Positions 9,901-18,958 of a stretch of DNA of 64,000 nucleotides are shown here, one piece after another. A model generated the notes under the pieces. It was not told the DNA's origin, searched no databases, and saw only the letters and a list, made by a program, of their open reading frames with translations. The stretch is from contig JAGIBN010000003.1 in the NCBI GenBank assembly GCA_017744315.1, positions 248,001 to 312,000 on the forward strand. The letters run 5' to 3'. Made by a program: the position numbers and the translations under genes. Positions within the stretch are counted from its first letter, which is position 1; the number at the start of each line of letters is the position of its first letter. Source of the stretch: Porphyrobacter sp. (lineage in GTDB: Bacteria > Pseudomonadota > Alphaproteobacteria > Sphingomonadales > Sphingomonadaceae).

Positions 9901-11636
9901 TGTTCGAACTGCCGCGTTCGAGCTGGGCCGACTATTCCGAAAAGTTGATCAGCAAGGGCGGCGGGGTGTTCCCGCGCACGCTCAAGCGCATCCCACTCTC
10001 GCCCGAGGCGCGGGTAGCGCTCGGCATCGAGGCTGAAGAGCTCGATCCCGAAAGCCTGATCAGCGCGATCCTCAAGGCCCCGGCCGACCTGCTGTGGTTC
10101 GGCGGCATCGGCACTTACCTCAAGGCCAGCAACGAGACGAACGCCCAGGTTGGCGATCCGGCCAACGACGGCCTGCGCGTGAGCGGGGACGAGGTCCGGG
10201 CCAAAGTCGTGGGCGAAGGCGCCAACCTCGGCGTCACCCAGGCGGGGCGGATCGAGTTCGCGCTGCATGGCGGGCGGATCAACACTGACTTCATAGACAA
10301 CTCGGCCGGGGTCGATTGCTCGGACAACGAGGTCAACATCAAGATCGCGCTCGAAGCGGCCAAGCGCGGCGGCAAGCTAACCGAGACGCGCCGCGTCGAA
10401 GTGCTGGAGGCGATGACCGACGAGGTCGCCGCGCTGGTGCTGGAAGACAATCGCATGCAGGCGCTCGCGCTGTCGATCGCGCAGGCGGGCGGAGCCAAGG
10501 CCGTGGCCTCGCAGACCCGGCTGATCGAGTTCCTGGAAGACTCCGGAGAGCTAGATCGCAAGACCGAAGGGCTGGCCGACAGCCAGACCCTGATCCGCCG
10601 GGCAATGGACGGGCAGGGCCTGACCCGGCCCGAACTTGCCGTGCTGCTGTCCAACGCCAAGCTGCTGCTGCAATCCGCCATCGAGGCGAGCGACGTCGCG
10701 GCGGACAAGGCGGCCGAGCCACTGCTGTTCGACGACTTCCCGGAATCGATGCGCGCGCCGTTCCGCAAGTTCATCCTCGCCCATCGCCTGCGCAGCGAGA
10801 TCGTCGCCACGGTCATCGCCAACGGCCTCGTCAACCGCATGGGCCTGATCCATCCGTTCGAGCTCGCGGAGGAAGAAGGCGCCGGGCTCGACCAGATTGC
10901 CGCGGCGTTCGTCTCGGCCTGCTCGTTGCTCGGCATGGAGGCGATCTGGCAGGCGGTCGACGAAGGCAAGATGCCCGAAGGCGCGCGCCTGCTGCTGTTC
11001 GACCGCGCGGCCTCTGCCCTGCGCGGGCACATGGCCGACTTGCTGCGAGCCGGCGGTGCGATGCGTCCGCCCTCGGAGCTGATCGGTGCCGTCTCGCGCG
11101 AGGTGGCCGAACTGGTCGATCACGTGGACGACCTGCTCGCCCGCGAAGCACGCGAACATGCCGAGGCCATCGCCACCGAGCTTGAAGAGGCGGGCGCGCC
11201 GCCGGCGTTGGCGCTCAAGGTCGCCAACCTGTTTGCGGTCGACGGGACGATCGGCCTGGCCCAGCTTTCGCGCGACACCGGCATCCCGCCGGTCCGGCTG
11301 ACGCAGGCCTTCATCGCGCTTGGCGAAACGCTTGGGCTCGACTGGGCGCAGTCGAAGGCATCGGTGATGAACCCCTCCGATCCGTGGGAGCGGCTATTGG
11401 TCGCGGGCCTCGCGCGCGATTTCCAGCAGATGCGCTTCGAGTTCTTGCGCCAGCTCTCGGCCAAGAAGCGCGGACGGGCCGATCCCGCCGGGCAGATTGC
11501 CGAGTGGGCGGCGGGTCGCGAGGCATCGATCCGGCAGTTCCGCTCGATGATCGCGCGGGCTCGCAGCGCCACGCCTCTTGCTCCGGCGATGCTGGCACAG
11601 ATTGCCAGCCAGGCCAGAAACCTGCTCAAGCTCTAA
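6924..11636 (+). CDS. NAD-specific glutamate dehydrogenase, large (~180 kDa) type
   Basis: Oxidative deamination of glutamate to 2-oxoglutarate and ammonium with NAD. The 1570-residue length matches the large GDH family (GdhB/GdhZ type). The catalytic core lies in the middle: [20 protein letters not shown] with the substrate-binding residues and [10 protein letters not shown], then the Rossmann segment [18 protein letters not shown]. The N-terminal ~600 residues contain the ACT-like regulatory region of the family. I chose ATG 6924 because it has GGGAGAG seven to eight bases upstream; the frame is open for 56 more codons but that stretch overlaps the preceding gene and reads like non-coding sequence. 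In Caulobacter and Pseudomonas relatives the enzyme is allosterically controlled. Confidence 0.96.
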   Translation: [1570 protein letters not shown]

Positions 11637-11639
11637 CCC

Positions 11640-12863
11640 ATGAGCGAATCGGATATCGTCATCGTCGGCACGGGTCACGCGGGCGCCCAGGTGGCGATTG
11701 CCTTGCGCCAGCATGGCTTTGCCGGGTCCATCCTGATGATCGGCCGCGATGGCGAGCCGCCTTATGAGCGGCCGCCGCTATCGAAGGACTATCTCTACGG
11801 GGAAAAGCCGTTCGAGCGGATCATGATCCGCCCGCCGCAGTTCTGGGACGAACGGCAGATCGGCCTGCTGCTGGAAACCAGCGTCTCGCGGATCGATCCG
11901 GCGGCGAAGACGCTGACGGTCACGGGCGGCGGGACGATCGGCTACGGCACGCTGATCTGGGCCGGCGGCGGCGATCCTCGGCGGCTGTCGTGCCCCGGCG
12001 CCCAGCTCCCTGGCGTCCACGTGATCCGCGACAAGCTCGATACCGACCGCATCAGGGCCGAGCTTGAAGCCGGAGCCAAACGCGCGGTGGTGATCGGCGG
12101 CGGCTACATCGGGCTCGAAGCGGCAGCGGCGCTGACCAAGCTTGGTTGTTCAGTGACCGTGGTGGAGAAGGAAGACCGCCTGCTCTCGCGCGTCGCGGGG
12201 GAAGACCTGTCGCGCTTCTACGAAGCCGAACACCGCACGCACGGAGTGGAATTCCGCCTCGGCGCCGAGGTGGAGGCTATCGAGGGCGAGGAGAAAGTCA
12301 CCGGCGTCCGCCTGGTCGATGGTGAAACGCTGCCCTGCGACCTCGTGATAGTGGGCATAGGCATCGTCCCTTCGGTCGGGCCCCTGATCGCCGCCGGAGC
12401 CGCGGGCGCTAACGGCGTGGACGTCGATCCCTATTGCCGCACCAGTCTGCCCGACATCTACGCCATCGGTGACTGCGCCGCGCATGTGAACGCTTACGCC
12501 GACGGCGCGATCATCCGTCTCGAAAGCGTGCAGAACGCCAACGACATGGCCAACACCGCCGCGCGCGCGATCTGCGGAGACAGGCAGCCCTACGAGGCCG
12601 TGCCGTGGTTCTGGTCCAACCAGTACGACCTCCGGCTACAGACCGTCGGCGTCCACATCGGCCATGACGCCACCGTGCTGCGCGGCGATCCGGCCGAGCG
12701 GAGCTTTTCGGTCATCTACCTGAAGGGCGGGCGGGTGATCGCGCTCGACTGCATCAACCGCACCAAGGACTACGCCCAAGGCCGCAAGCTGATCGAGGCC
12801 CGCGCAGTGATTGCACCCGAAGTCCTGCTTAACACCGAAGTCCAGCTCAAAGAGCTTCTGTAA
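11640..12863 (+). CDS. NAD(P)H-ferredoxin reductase-type FAD oxidoreductase
   Basis: A 407-residue two-dinucleotide-domain flavoprotein. The FAD motif is [14 protein letters not shown] near residue 6 and the NAD motif [16 protein letters not shown] near residue 144; the C-terminal reductase domain has [30 protein letters not shown] after the first fold is typical of putidaredoxin reductase, rhodocoxin reductase and Rieske-oxygenase reductases. It would pass electrons from NAD(P)H to a [2Fe-2S] ferredoxin. It begins three bases after the glutamate dehydrogenase stop. No ferredoxin gene is next to it. The 3' end overlaps queG tail-to-tail by 17 bases. Confidence 0.9.
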   Translation: MSESDIVIVGTGHAGAQVAIALRQHGFAGSILMIGRDGEPPYERPPLSKDYLYGEKPFERIMIRPPQFWDERQIGLLLETSVSRIDPAAKTLTVTGGGTIGYGTLIWAGGGDPRRLSCPGAQLPGVHVIRDKLDTDRIRAELEAGAKRAVVIGGGYIGLEAAAALTKLGCSVTVVEKEDRLLSRVAGEDLSRFYEAEHRTHGVEFRLGAEVEAIEGEEKVTGVRLVDGETLPCDLVIVGIGIVPSVGPLIAAGAAGANGVDVDPYCRTSLPDIYAIGDCAAHVNAYADGAIIRLESVQNANDMANTAARAICGDRQPYEAVPWFWSNQYDLRLQTVGVHIGHDATVLRGDPAERSFSVIYLKGGRVIALDCINRTKDYAQGRKLIEARAVIAPEVLLNTEVQLKELL

Positions 12864-13920
12864 GCTGCTCCAAGGCCCAGGCCGCCGCCTCCGCCACCAC
12901 CGGATCAGGATCGCCTAGCAGGGCGCAGACCGGCGCCCGCAAGTCCGCGTTCCCACTGTTCCCCGCCGCAATCAGGCAATTGCGCACGAACCGATCGCGT
13001 CCGATGCGCTTGATCGGGGAGCCCGAGAACAACTTGCGGAACCCGGCATCGTCAAGCGTCAGCAGCTCGTCCAGACGCGGTGCCACCAGTTCGGCCCGCG
13101 GCAAGAAGGCCTGATGCCGCGCTGCCGTGGCCGCGAACTTGTTCCATGGGCACACCGCCAGGCAATCGTCGCAACCGTAGATGCGGTTGCCCATCGCCGC
13201 GCGGAACTCTTCGGGAATCGGGCCGCGATGCTCGATCGTGAGGTAGGAAATGCACCGCCGCGCATCGAGCCGGTGAGGCGCCACGAAGGCATCGGTCGGG
13301 CACGCATCGAGGCAGGCATGGCACGAACCGCAGTTCCCCGCGTGCGGAGTGTCCGGCGCGAACGGAAGCGTCGAATAGATCGCGCCGAGGAACAACCAGC
13401 TGCCGTGCTCGCGGCTGACGAGATTGGTGTGCTTGCCCTGCCAGCCGATCCCCGCCGCTTCCCCCAGCGGCTTTTCCATCACCGGCGCGGTATCGACGAA
13501 CACCTTGAGCGCCGCCTCAATCCCCAGCTTCTGCGTTTCCGCCGTCATCCACCGCGCGAGCGCCTTGAGCGCGCTCTTCATGACGTCATGGTAATCCCGC
13601 CCCTGGGCATAGACCGAGATCCGCGCCCGCTCCGCATCGCCTTCCAACGCCAGCGGATCGTGAGCCGGGGCGTAGCTCATGCCGAGCGCGATCACGCTGC
13701 GCGCCTCGGGCCACATCGATTGCGGGCCGCGGCGGACGTCGGCGCGCGCTTCCATCCACTCCATCTCGCCATGCATCCCGGCGTCGAGCCATTCACGCAG
13801 CCGCGCGCTGCGCTGCGGATCGTCCGCCGCCGGCGCAAAGCCGACGCTCGCGAAGCCGAGCGCGCGCGCCTGTTCGACCAGCCGCGTTTTCAGATCGTCG
13901 AGGGCATCTGCCTCAACCAC
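12847..13920 (-). CDS. queG: Epoxyqueuosine reductase
   Basis: Last step of queuosine synthesis: cobalamin- and Fe-S-dependent reduction of epoxyqueuosine in tRNA to queuosine. The 357-residue protein has an N-terminal DUF1730-type domain with [11 protein letters not shown], then two [4Fe-4S] motifs, [16 protein letters not shown] and [14 protein letters not shown], and a short C-terminal helical tail with HEAT-like repeats ([20 protein letters not shown]). The best start is a GTG at 13920. It is divergent from the ABC exporter genes with about 59 bases between starts. Confidence 0.95.
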   Translation of the reverse strand: MVEADALDDLKTRLVEQARALGFASVGFAPAADDPQRSARLREWLDAGMHGEMEWMEARADVRRGPQSMWPEARSVIALGMSYAPAHDPLALEGDAERARISVYAQGRDYHDVMKSALKALARWMTAETQKLGIEAALKVFVDTAPVMEKPLGEAAGIGWQGKHTNLVSREHGSWLFLGAIYSTLPFAPDTPHAGNCGSCHACLDACPTDAFVAPHRLDARRCISYLTIEHRGPIPEEFRAAMGNRIYGCDDCLAVCPWNKFAATAARHQAFLPRAELVAPRLDELLTLDDAGFRKLFSGSPIKRIGRDRFVRNCLIAAGNSGNADLRAPVCALLGDPDPVVAEAAAWALEQLTEAL

Positions 13921-13979
13921 GATTCCGGTTGCTCCTGTTAACCCGACCCGCGTATCTCCACCGATGGAGGGGGACGCAA

Positions 13980-14936
13980 GTGAACAATGGAAGTGAACCC
14001 GCGCGCGGACTGGCGATTGAGGCTCGTGGCCTCGTCAAGCGGTTCGACGGTACGCTGGCGATCGACGGCGTCGACCTGGCCGTGCCCGAAGGCGCGATCT
14101 ACGGCATCCTCGGCCCCAACGGCGCGGGCAAGACCACGACCTTGCGCATGCTGCTGGGCATCATCGACCCGGACGCGGGCGAGCGCCGCATCCTCGGTCA
14201 CTCGAACCCGCAAGACGTCGCCCGCCTGATCGGCTACCTCCCCGAAGAGCGCGGCCTCTATCCGACAATGAAAGCTTACGAGGCGATCGCCTTCATGGGC
14301 GCGCTGCGCGGCCTGCCGCTCAATGAAGGGCGCAGGCGCGGACGCGAACTGATGGAGCAGAACGGCCTCGGCCATGCGGTCGAACGGCAGATCCGCCAGC
14401 TTTCGAAAGGCATGGCGCAACAGGTCCAGCTGCTCGGCACGCTGGTCCATTCTCCCAAGCTGGTGGTGCTGGACGAGCCCTTCTCCGGCCTCGACGCGAT
14501 CAATCAGGGCCGGCTCGAACTGCTCATTCGTGACCTCGCCGCCAACGGCGCCACTGTGATCTTCTCCACCCACGTCATCGCTCACGCCGAACGCCTGTGC
14601 GAAGGCGTCGCGATCATCGCCGGGGGCAAGGTGCCCTACGCCGGCTCGGTCGACCACGCGCGCGATCGTATCCCGGCGCAAGTGCGGCTGGAAACCCACA
14701 ACGCCGACGGACCCTGGCGCGCGGCGCTGCCCGCCGACGCCCGGCGCGAAGGCAGCTTCTGGTACTTCCCGCTGCCCGAGAGTGGCGTCGAGCCGCTGCT
14801 GCGCGCCCTGATCGAAGGCAACGCCGGCATCCTCTCGCTCTCGATCGAGCGCGCGGGCCTGCACGATGCCTTCGTCGCCATCGCGGGCGAGGCCGCCGCC
14901 AGAGCCCTCGATGCCGAACCGGAGGCCGTGCAATGA
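13980..14936 (+). CDS. ABC transporter ATP-binding protein (NatA-like)
   Basis: ATPase subunit of an ABC-2 exporter, 318 residues. Walker A is GPNGAGKT (45-52), the signature is [10 protein letters not shown], Walker B is [12 protein letters not shown], and the H-loop is STHVIAHAE. The C-terminal ~80 residues form the DUF4162-type domain seen in sodium/antibiotic exporter ATPases. The start is a GTG at 13980, placed six bases after GGAGGGGG; an in-frame ATG at 13929 has no such site. It overlaps the permease gene by four bases. Confidence 0.93.
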   Translation: MNNGSEPARGLAIEARGLVKRFDGTLAIDGVDLAVPEGAIYGILGPNGAGKTTTLRMLLGIIDPDAGERRILGHSNPQDVARLIGYLPEERGLYPTMKAYEAIAFMGALRGLPLNEGRRRGRELMEQNGLGHAVERQIRQLSKGMAQQVQLLGTLVHSPKLVVLDEPFSGLDAINQGRLELLIRDLAANGATVIFSTHVIAHAERLCEGVAIIAGGKVPYAGSVDHARDRIPAQVRLETHNADGPWRAALPADARREGSFWYFPLPESGVEPLLRALIEGNAGILSLSIERAGLHDAFVAIAGEAAARALDAEPEAVQ

Positions 14937-16225
14937 CCGCGTCATCGAACTCCGCCGGCCGCCTGTCGCGTCTTCAGGCCGCATGGGTCGTGGCGCGAAG
15001 GGATTTCATGACCATCCTGTTCAGCCGGACCTTCATCTTCTTTCTGCTCGGGCCGCTGTTTCCCCTCGTGGTCGGCAGCCTCGCAGGCGGGATCGGCCAG
15101 CGGGTCGAGAGCGAGGCCCAGCGCCCGGTCATCGGCATCGCCATGACCGCCGCCGATACCGAAGCGATCCTGGCCGCGCGCCAGTCGCTGGCGAAGGAAC
15201 TGGGCCCGGCCCTGCCGGACATGGTCGTGACCAAGGAACTCCAAGCCGGCGAGCGCTTCGATCCTCAAGCGCTGCTCTCGCGGCGCGAGGGCAACCTGGC
15301 GGCGATCCTGACCGGAACGCCAGCCGATCCGCAACTGACCGCGACGCCCGAACGTCTGCAATGGTGGACCGGCCCGGTCGCACTGATTGCCGGGGCGGCG
15401 TTGCAGGACACCCCGACCGCCTATCCCGAAGTCCGCACCCAGATCGTCGCCGCGACCGGCGCCAGCGAACAGCGCGGGCGCCTGCGCACCGCCCAGGCGG
15501 GCCAGCTGATGCTGTTCCTGCTGATCATCCTGCTCGCCGGAATGGTCCTCTCCAACCTGGTCGAGGAGAAGGCCAACAAGGTGATCGAGATCTTGGCCGC
15601 GGCCATCCCGATGGATGCGGTGTTCCTCGGCAAGCTGTTCGCCATGCTGGCGGTCTCGCTTGTCGGCATCGCCGTGTGGGCCACGGTCATCGGCACAGCC
15701 GTCGGGCTGTCCGGGTTCCAGGGGCTGATGGGCAACGCGATCGACCTGAGCAGCCTCCCCGAGCCGGGGGTCGGCTGGCCGTTGTTCTTCCTGCTCGGCA
15801 TCGCCTACTTCGCGATGGGCTATCTGCTGCTCGGATCGATCTTCCTCGCCATCGGCTCGCTCGCGAATACCGTGCGCGAGGTGCAGACCCTGTCGATGCC
15901 GATCACGATGATGCAGGTCCTGCTGTTCCTGTTCGCCAGCTTGGCGGTCGGATCCTCGGGCGAGCCGATCGAATGGGCCGCGATGGCCTTTCCGTTCAGT
16001 TCGCCCTTCACGATGTTCGCACGGGCGGCTCAATATGAAGATCTGTGGCCGCACGTCCTGGCGCTAGCGTATCAGGCGGCATGGGTGGCGATCACCATCC
16101 GGCTTGGCGCTCTGCTGTTCCGCAAGCGGGTGATGAAATCTGGCGCGCAAGGTCCTAAAAGGAACCGCAACCTTCGCGCGCTCGTTGCTTCGGCATTCAG
16201 CAAAGGTTCGAAAAATGCGCTGTAA
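14933..16225 (+). CDS. ABC-2 type permease (NatB-like)
   Basis: Membrane partner of the preceding ATPase, 430 residues. A first transmembrane helix near residues 26-48 (FIFFLLGPLFPLVVG) is followed by a ~150-residue periplasmic domain and then five or more helices in the C-terminal half (LMLFLLIILLAGMVLSNLV, PLFFLLGIAYFAMGYLLLG). The NLVEEKANKVIEILAAAIP segment is the typical coupling region of NatB-like ABC-2 permeases. ATGA overlap with the ATPase gene implies stoichiometric translation. Substrate unknown; sodium or a hydrophobic compound is possible. Confidence 0.9.
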   Translation: MTASSNSAGRLSRLQAAWVVARRDFMTILFSRTFIFFLLGPLFPLVVGSLAGGIGQRVESEAQRPVIGIAMTAADTEAILAARQSLAKELGPALPDMVVTKELQAGERFDPQALLSRREGNLAAILTGTPADPQLTATPERLQWWTGPVALIAGAALQDTPTAYPEVRTQIVAATGASEQRGRLRTAQAGQLMLFLLIILLAGMVLSNLVEEKANKVIEILAAAIPMDAVFLGKLFAMLAVSLVGIAVWATVIGTAVGLSGFQGLMGNAIDLSSLPEPGVGWPLFFLLGIAYFAMGYLLLGSIFLAIGSLANTVREVQTLSMPITMMQVLLFLFASLAVGSSGEPIEWAAMAFPFSSPFTMFARAAQYEDLWPHVLALAYQAAWVAITIRLGALLFRKRVMKSGAQGPKRNRNLRALVASAFSKGSKNAL

Positions 16226-16252
16226 GACAGCAAGGCATTATAGGAGGGCCGC

Positions 16253-16741
16253 ATGACACACCCCACCAGTCGCCGTAACGCGATTGCCTGGCTCGCAGCC
16301 GGTATTGCCCTGCCGGTCCTGGCCTCCTGCGGCAGTCCGGCCGAGGCTAAGACCTTCAAGGTCAACCTGACCGACGCCGAATGGAAGCGCCGCCTCAGCC
16401 CGGCGTCCTATCAGGTGCTACGGCACGAAGATACCGAACGGGCGGGCAGTTCGCCGCTTGATCACGAGAAGCGCAAAGGGACCTTCCTCTGCGCCGGCTG
16501 CGCCAACGAGCTCTATTCAAGCAGCACGAAGTTCAACAGCGGGACTGGCTGGCCGAGTTTCTACCAGCCCCTCAATGGCGCCGTGGGCACTTCGACCGAC
16601 TACAAGCTCGGTTACCCCCGCACCGAAGTGCACTGCGCCGACTGCGGCGGCCATCTGGGCCACGTCTTCAAGGATGGCCCTCCGCCAACCGGTTTGCGCT
16701 ATTGCATGAATGGCCTGGCGATGAAGTTCCGCCCGGCCTGA
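16253..16741 (+). CDS. msrB: Peptide-methionine (R)-S-oxide reductase, exported
   Basis: Repairs methionine-R-sulfoxide in proteins. The 162-residue protein has zinc ligands C80/C83 (CAGC) and C128/C131 (CADC), the GTGWPSFYQP core and catalytic Cys151 in RYCMNGLAMKF. The N-terminus carries a twin-arginine-like SRRNAIAWLAAG followed by a lipobox-like VLASC (Cys26), so it is probably a periplasmic, possibly lipidated enzyme. No separate resolving cysteine is present. An AGGAGG element precedes the ATG. The matching msrA is 40 kb away and also exported. Confidence 0.94.
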   Translation: MTHPTSRRNAIAWLAAGIALPVLASCGSPAEAKTFKVNLTDAEWKRRLSPASYQVLRHEDTERAGSSPLDHEKRKGTFLCAGCANELYSSSTKFNSGTGWPSFYQPLNGAVGTSTDYKLGYPRTEVHCADCGGHLGHVFKDGPPPTGLRYCMNGLAMKFRPA

Positions 16742-16762
16742 CGAAGTCCTGGACCGCGAAAC

Positions 16763-18526
16763 CTAATACGCTTCGCGGGTTCTGACCCGCCAGAGCTGCC
16801 ATTCGGAAGACGTCTCCAAAGGCACCCGTTCAAGCCAATCGGGGGCCTGTCCCTTGACCAGCTTCGCTGCCAGGCCATTTGGCGCGGTCCTGGCGCGAAG
16901 GCCGATTTCCGGCATGTCGGTGCAGAGGAACACGTACTTCACGCGATGGGCCTGGACGATGCGATGAGCCTCTTCCGGGTCCGCCATGAAAGCCGCGATA
17001 TCGTCACGCATCGCGTGAACCGCCCGGTGATGAGCGGTTGCGATTACGCTGTGGTGGGTCTGTTCCAAAACGGCCGGCCCAAGGTCTAGCGGCGCCAGTA
17101 TCGTTGACGGCGGCAGGCTGTTGAGAAAACCGACGGGCTCGCTCAGGTTGCAAGCGTCATCGGGTTCCTGCCCGTCGTCACTCGCCCCTGATGCTTGCGG
17201 TATCCAGCGCTGAACCGCGACGAGGGGCACTGCCGGAACCAGCAGGCAGGTGACCACCATCGCCACACCAGCCTTGCGCAAGGGGCCGTCGACTTTGTTA
17301 AGGGTGTCGAGGAGACGTGCCGTCAGCCAGCCTAGAGGCACGGCCGACACGGCCCCAACGAAGGCCATCGACCGCAGGACCAGCAGGCCGGAGACAAATG
17401 CGACGGCGGCGACAAGCAGATATTCGATCCACCACCGCCGTTCCATGCCGCGTCGGTTCAAGGCGAGCCACATGATTGCTGCAAGCGCGACCAGGCCTTG
17501 CACTACCGGCGGCACCCAGACGAGCGCATCGGCCTGCCACGCAGGCTGGCCCTCACGGACATAGAGATACCAGTATTCGCGCACCATTGGATCGAGATTG
17601 CCGAACGGCCCCGCCAGGCATTGGGGCGAAGTCCCGAGGTAGAGGCCCGCACCCGCCAGCACCGGCACACCCAGCATCACGATCAAGAGTGGGCGCGATT
17701 GAGGATTGAACCAGGCAGCCAGAGCCGCGCCCGCTGCCGCCAGCCCGAACAGGCCCATAAGCGGAGGCGTGATCGCGTCGCAATGGAGGGCCAGGTCGCC
17801 CAGGCCGCGTGTCGTGACGAACAGGGCCGCAGTCGAGAGGGCGAGCACTCCGAGGAAGGCGGGAAGGGCTCCCCGCTCTCGCGGATTGCTCAACCAGCGC
17901 AAAGCGAACACTCCGCCGAAAGCAGCGGCCACGGGCAAGACCTCGAGTGAAATCGAAAGCCCTGTGGCCAGGGCGAGACCGGAGAGGGCCGGGCCACGCA
18001 GGCTTCGTCCGGGCACGAGCCCGGTAAGCGCCAACATGACGGTGAATATCTGCCACCCATGGTGGTCGATCCTCATCGGCTGAACCTGGGTCAGCAGAAG
18101 CATCGAGGTTCCGGCACAAAGACAGGCGAGAGTGACTTCCCGCGCATCGAGGTAGCGCGAGCCGGTCCTGGCGATAGCGAAGAGGATCGCACCAAGCGTG
18201 AGCAAGGGGACAACGATCAGCGCCGCCTGCTCGGCAAGAGCGCTTCCAACAAGCGGGGTGAGCGCGCCGATAATCAATACCAGCGGCAAGTCGACGAGCC
18301 GCGACCAGTGCATCAGCGTTCCGGCCGGCGGATCGATCCGATACTGGTGGAGGTCGAACCAACCCTGGCCTGCCAGCAAGTCACGGACCTGGACCAGGCG
18401 CAGAATGTCGTCAGGGTCGGGAAAGTGCCTTTCGGCAATGTTGCTCCAACTGCGCGCGAGCAGAATGGCGGCAACTGCCAACCACACCAGGAAGACCCGG
18501 GTCATCGGAGCGCGCAGCCAAGGCAT
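16763..18526 (-). CDS. Multi-pass membrane protein, GT-C glycosyltransferase-like
   Basis: A 587-residue protein with about ten to twelve hydrophobic helices and a ~130-residue soluble C-terminal domain. An acidic motif HFPDPDDILR (Asp37, 39, 40) sits just after the first helix, where GT-C enzymes such as STT3/PglB and Pmt carry their catalytic acidic residue; LMHWSRLVDLPL and MRIDHHGWQ also recall the STT3 family. I therefore infer a polyprenyl-phosphate-sugar-dependent glycosyltransferase. It follows the GtrA gene by three bases, the usual partnership of a lipid-linked sugar flippase and its transferase. Acceptor unknown. An imperfect hairpin (CCGCGAA...TTCGCGG, 16754-16778) spans its stop. 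Confidence 0.65.
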   Translation of the reverse strand: MPWLRAPMTRVFLVWLAVAAILLARSWSNIAERHFPDPDDILRLVQVRDLLAGQGWFDLHQYRIDPPAGTLMHWSRLVDLPLVLIIGALTPLVGSALAEQAALIVVPLLTLGAILFAIARTGSRYLDAREVTLACLCAGTSMLLLTQVQPMRIDHHGWQIFTVMLALTGLVPGRSLRGPALSGLALATGLSISLEVLPVAAAFGGVFALRWLSNPRERGALPAFLGVLALSTAALFVTTRGLGDLALHCDAITPPLMGLFGLAAAGAALAAWFNPQSRPLLIVMLGVPVLAGAGLYLGTSPQCLAGPFGNLDPMVREYWYLYVREGQPAWQADALVWVPPVVQGLVALAAIMWLALNRRGMERRWWIEYLLVAAVAFVSGLLVLRSMAFVGAVSAVPLGWLTARLLDTLNKVDGPLRKAGVAMVVTCLLVPAVPLVAVQRWIPQASGASDDGQEPDDACNLSEPVGFLNSLPPSTILAPLDLGPAVLEQTHHSVIATAHHRAVHAMRDDIAAFMADPEEAHRIVQAHRVKYVFLCTDMPEIGLRARTAPNGLAAKLVKGQAPDWLERVPLETSSEWQLWRVRTREAY

Positions 18527-18529
18527 CGC

Positions 18530-18958
18530 TTACTCCGCCAGTTCGCGGCGGAAGACGACTTTGCTGCGCAGCAGCCAGGTTGCCGCGAAACTGATGACGA
18601 TAGCCCCGACCTTTGCCAGGCGCGGATCCATTCCCGCGTTATGCCCGGCGAACACGATCCCCGTGGTGAGGCCCAGCCCCAGCAGAGCCGAGCCGACGAA
18701 CAGCACCTTTTGCCGCATCCGCGCTCCACCGGCTTCGGCCACGGTATCGGCGAATACTGCCCTGCTCGACATCAGCCAATGCGCGACGATCCCCGCGCAA
18801 TAGCTCGCCGCCGAAGCGGCTGCCGGCCAGGTGCCCAGCGCTAGCAAGGCCAGAAAGGCGCCCATGTCGACAGCCAGCGCACCAACACTCGCAAGTAGGT
18901 AACGCAGCAGCCTGACATCGATGACGCGAGCGAGTAACGCGACCATGTTTCGCCTCAC
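18530..18958 (-). CDS. GtrA family protein
   Basis: A 142-residue protein with four predicted transmembrane helices: RYLLASVGALAVDMGAFLAL, a second from about residue 40, a third around 85-105 and a fourth around 115-133. The RYLLASVGALAVDMG opening and the terminal SFAATWLLRSKVVFR are hallmarks of GtrA proteins, which are thought to flip undecaprenyl-phosphate-linked sugars across the inner membrane. It overlaps the flavoprotein gene upstream by four bases and is three bases from the GT-C-like gene, so the three form one operon. Confidence 0.9.
   Translation of the reverse strand: MRRNMVALLARVIDVRLLRYLLASVGALAVDMGAFLALLALGTWPAAASAASYCAGIVAHWLMSSRAVFADTVAEAGGARMRQKVLFVGSALLGLGLTTGIVFAGHNAGMDPRLAKVGAIVISFAATWLLRSKVVFRRELAE

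Noticed and set aside
8352..10268. Open frame of 638 codons on the - strand inside the glutamate dehydrogenase gene
   Set aside because: It is antisense to a well-supported gene, rich in Arg/Gly/Ala/His, and shows no domain motif. Long antisense frames are expected at this GC content.
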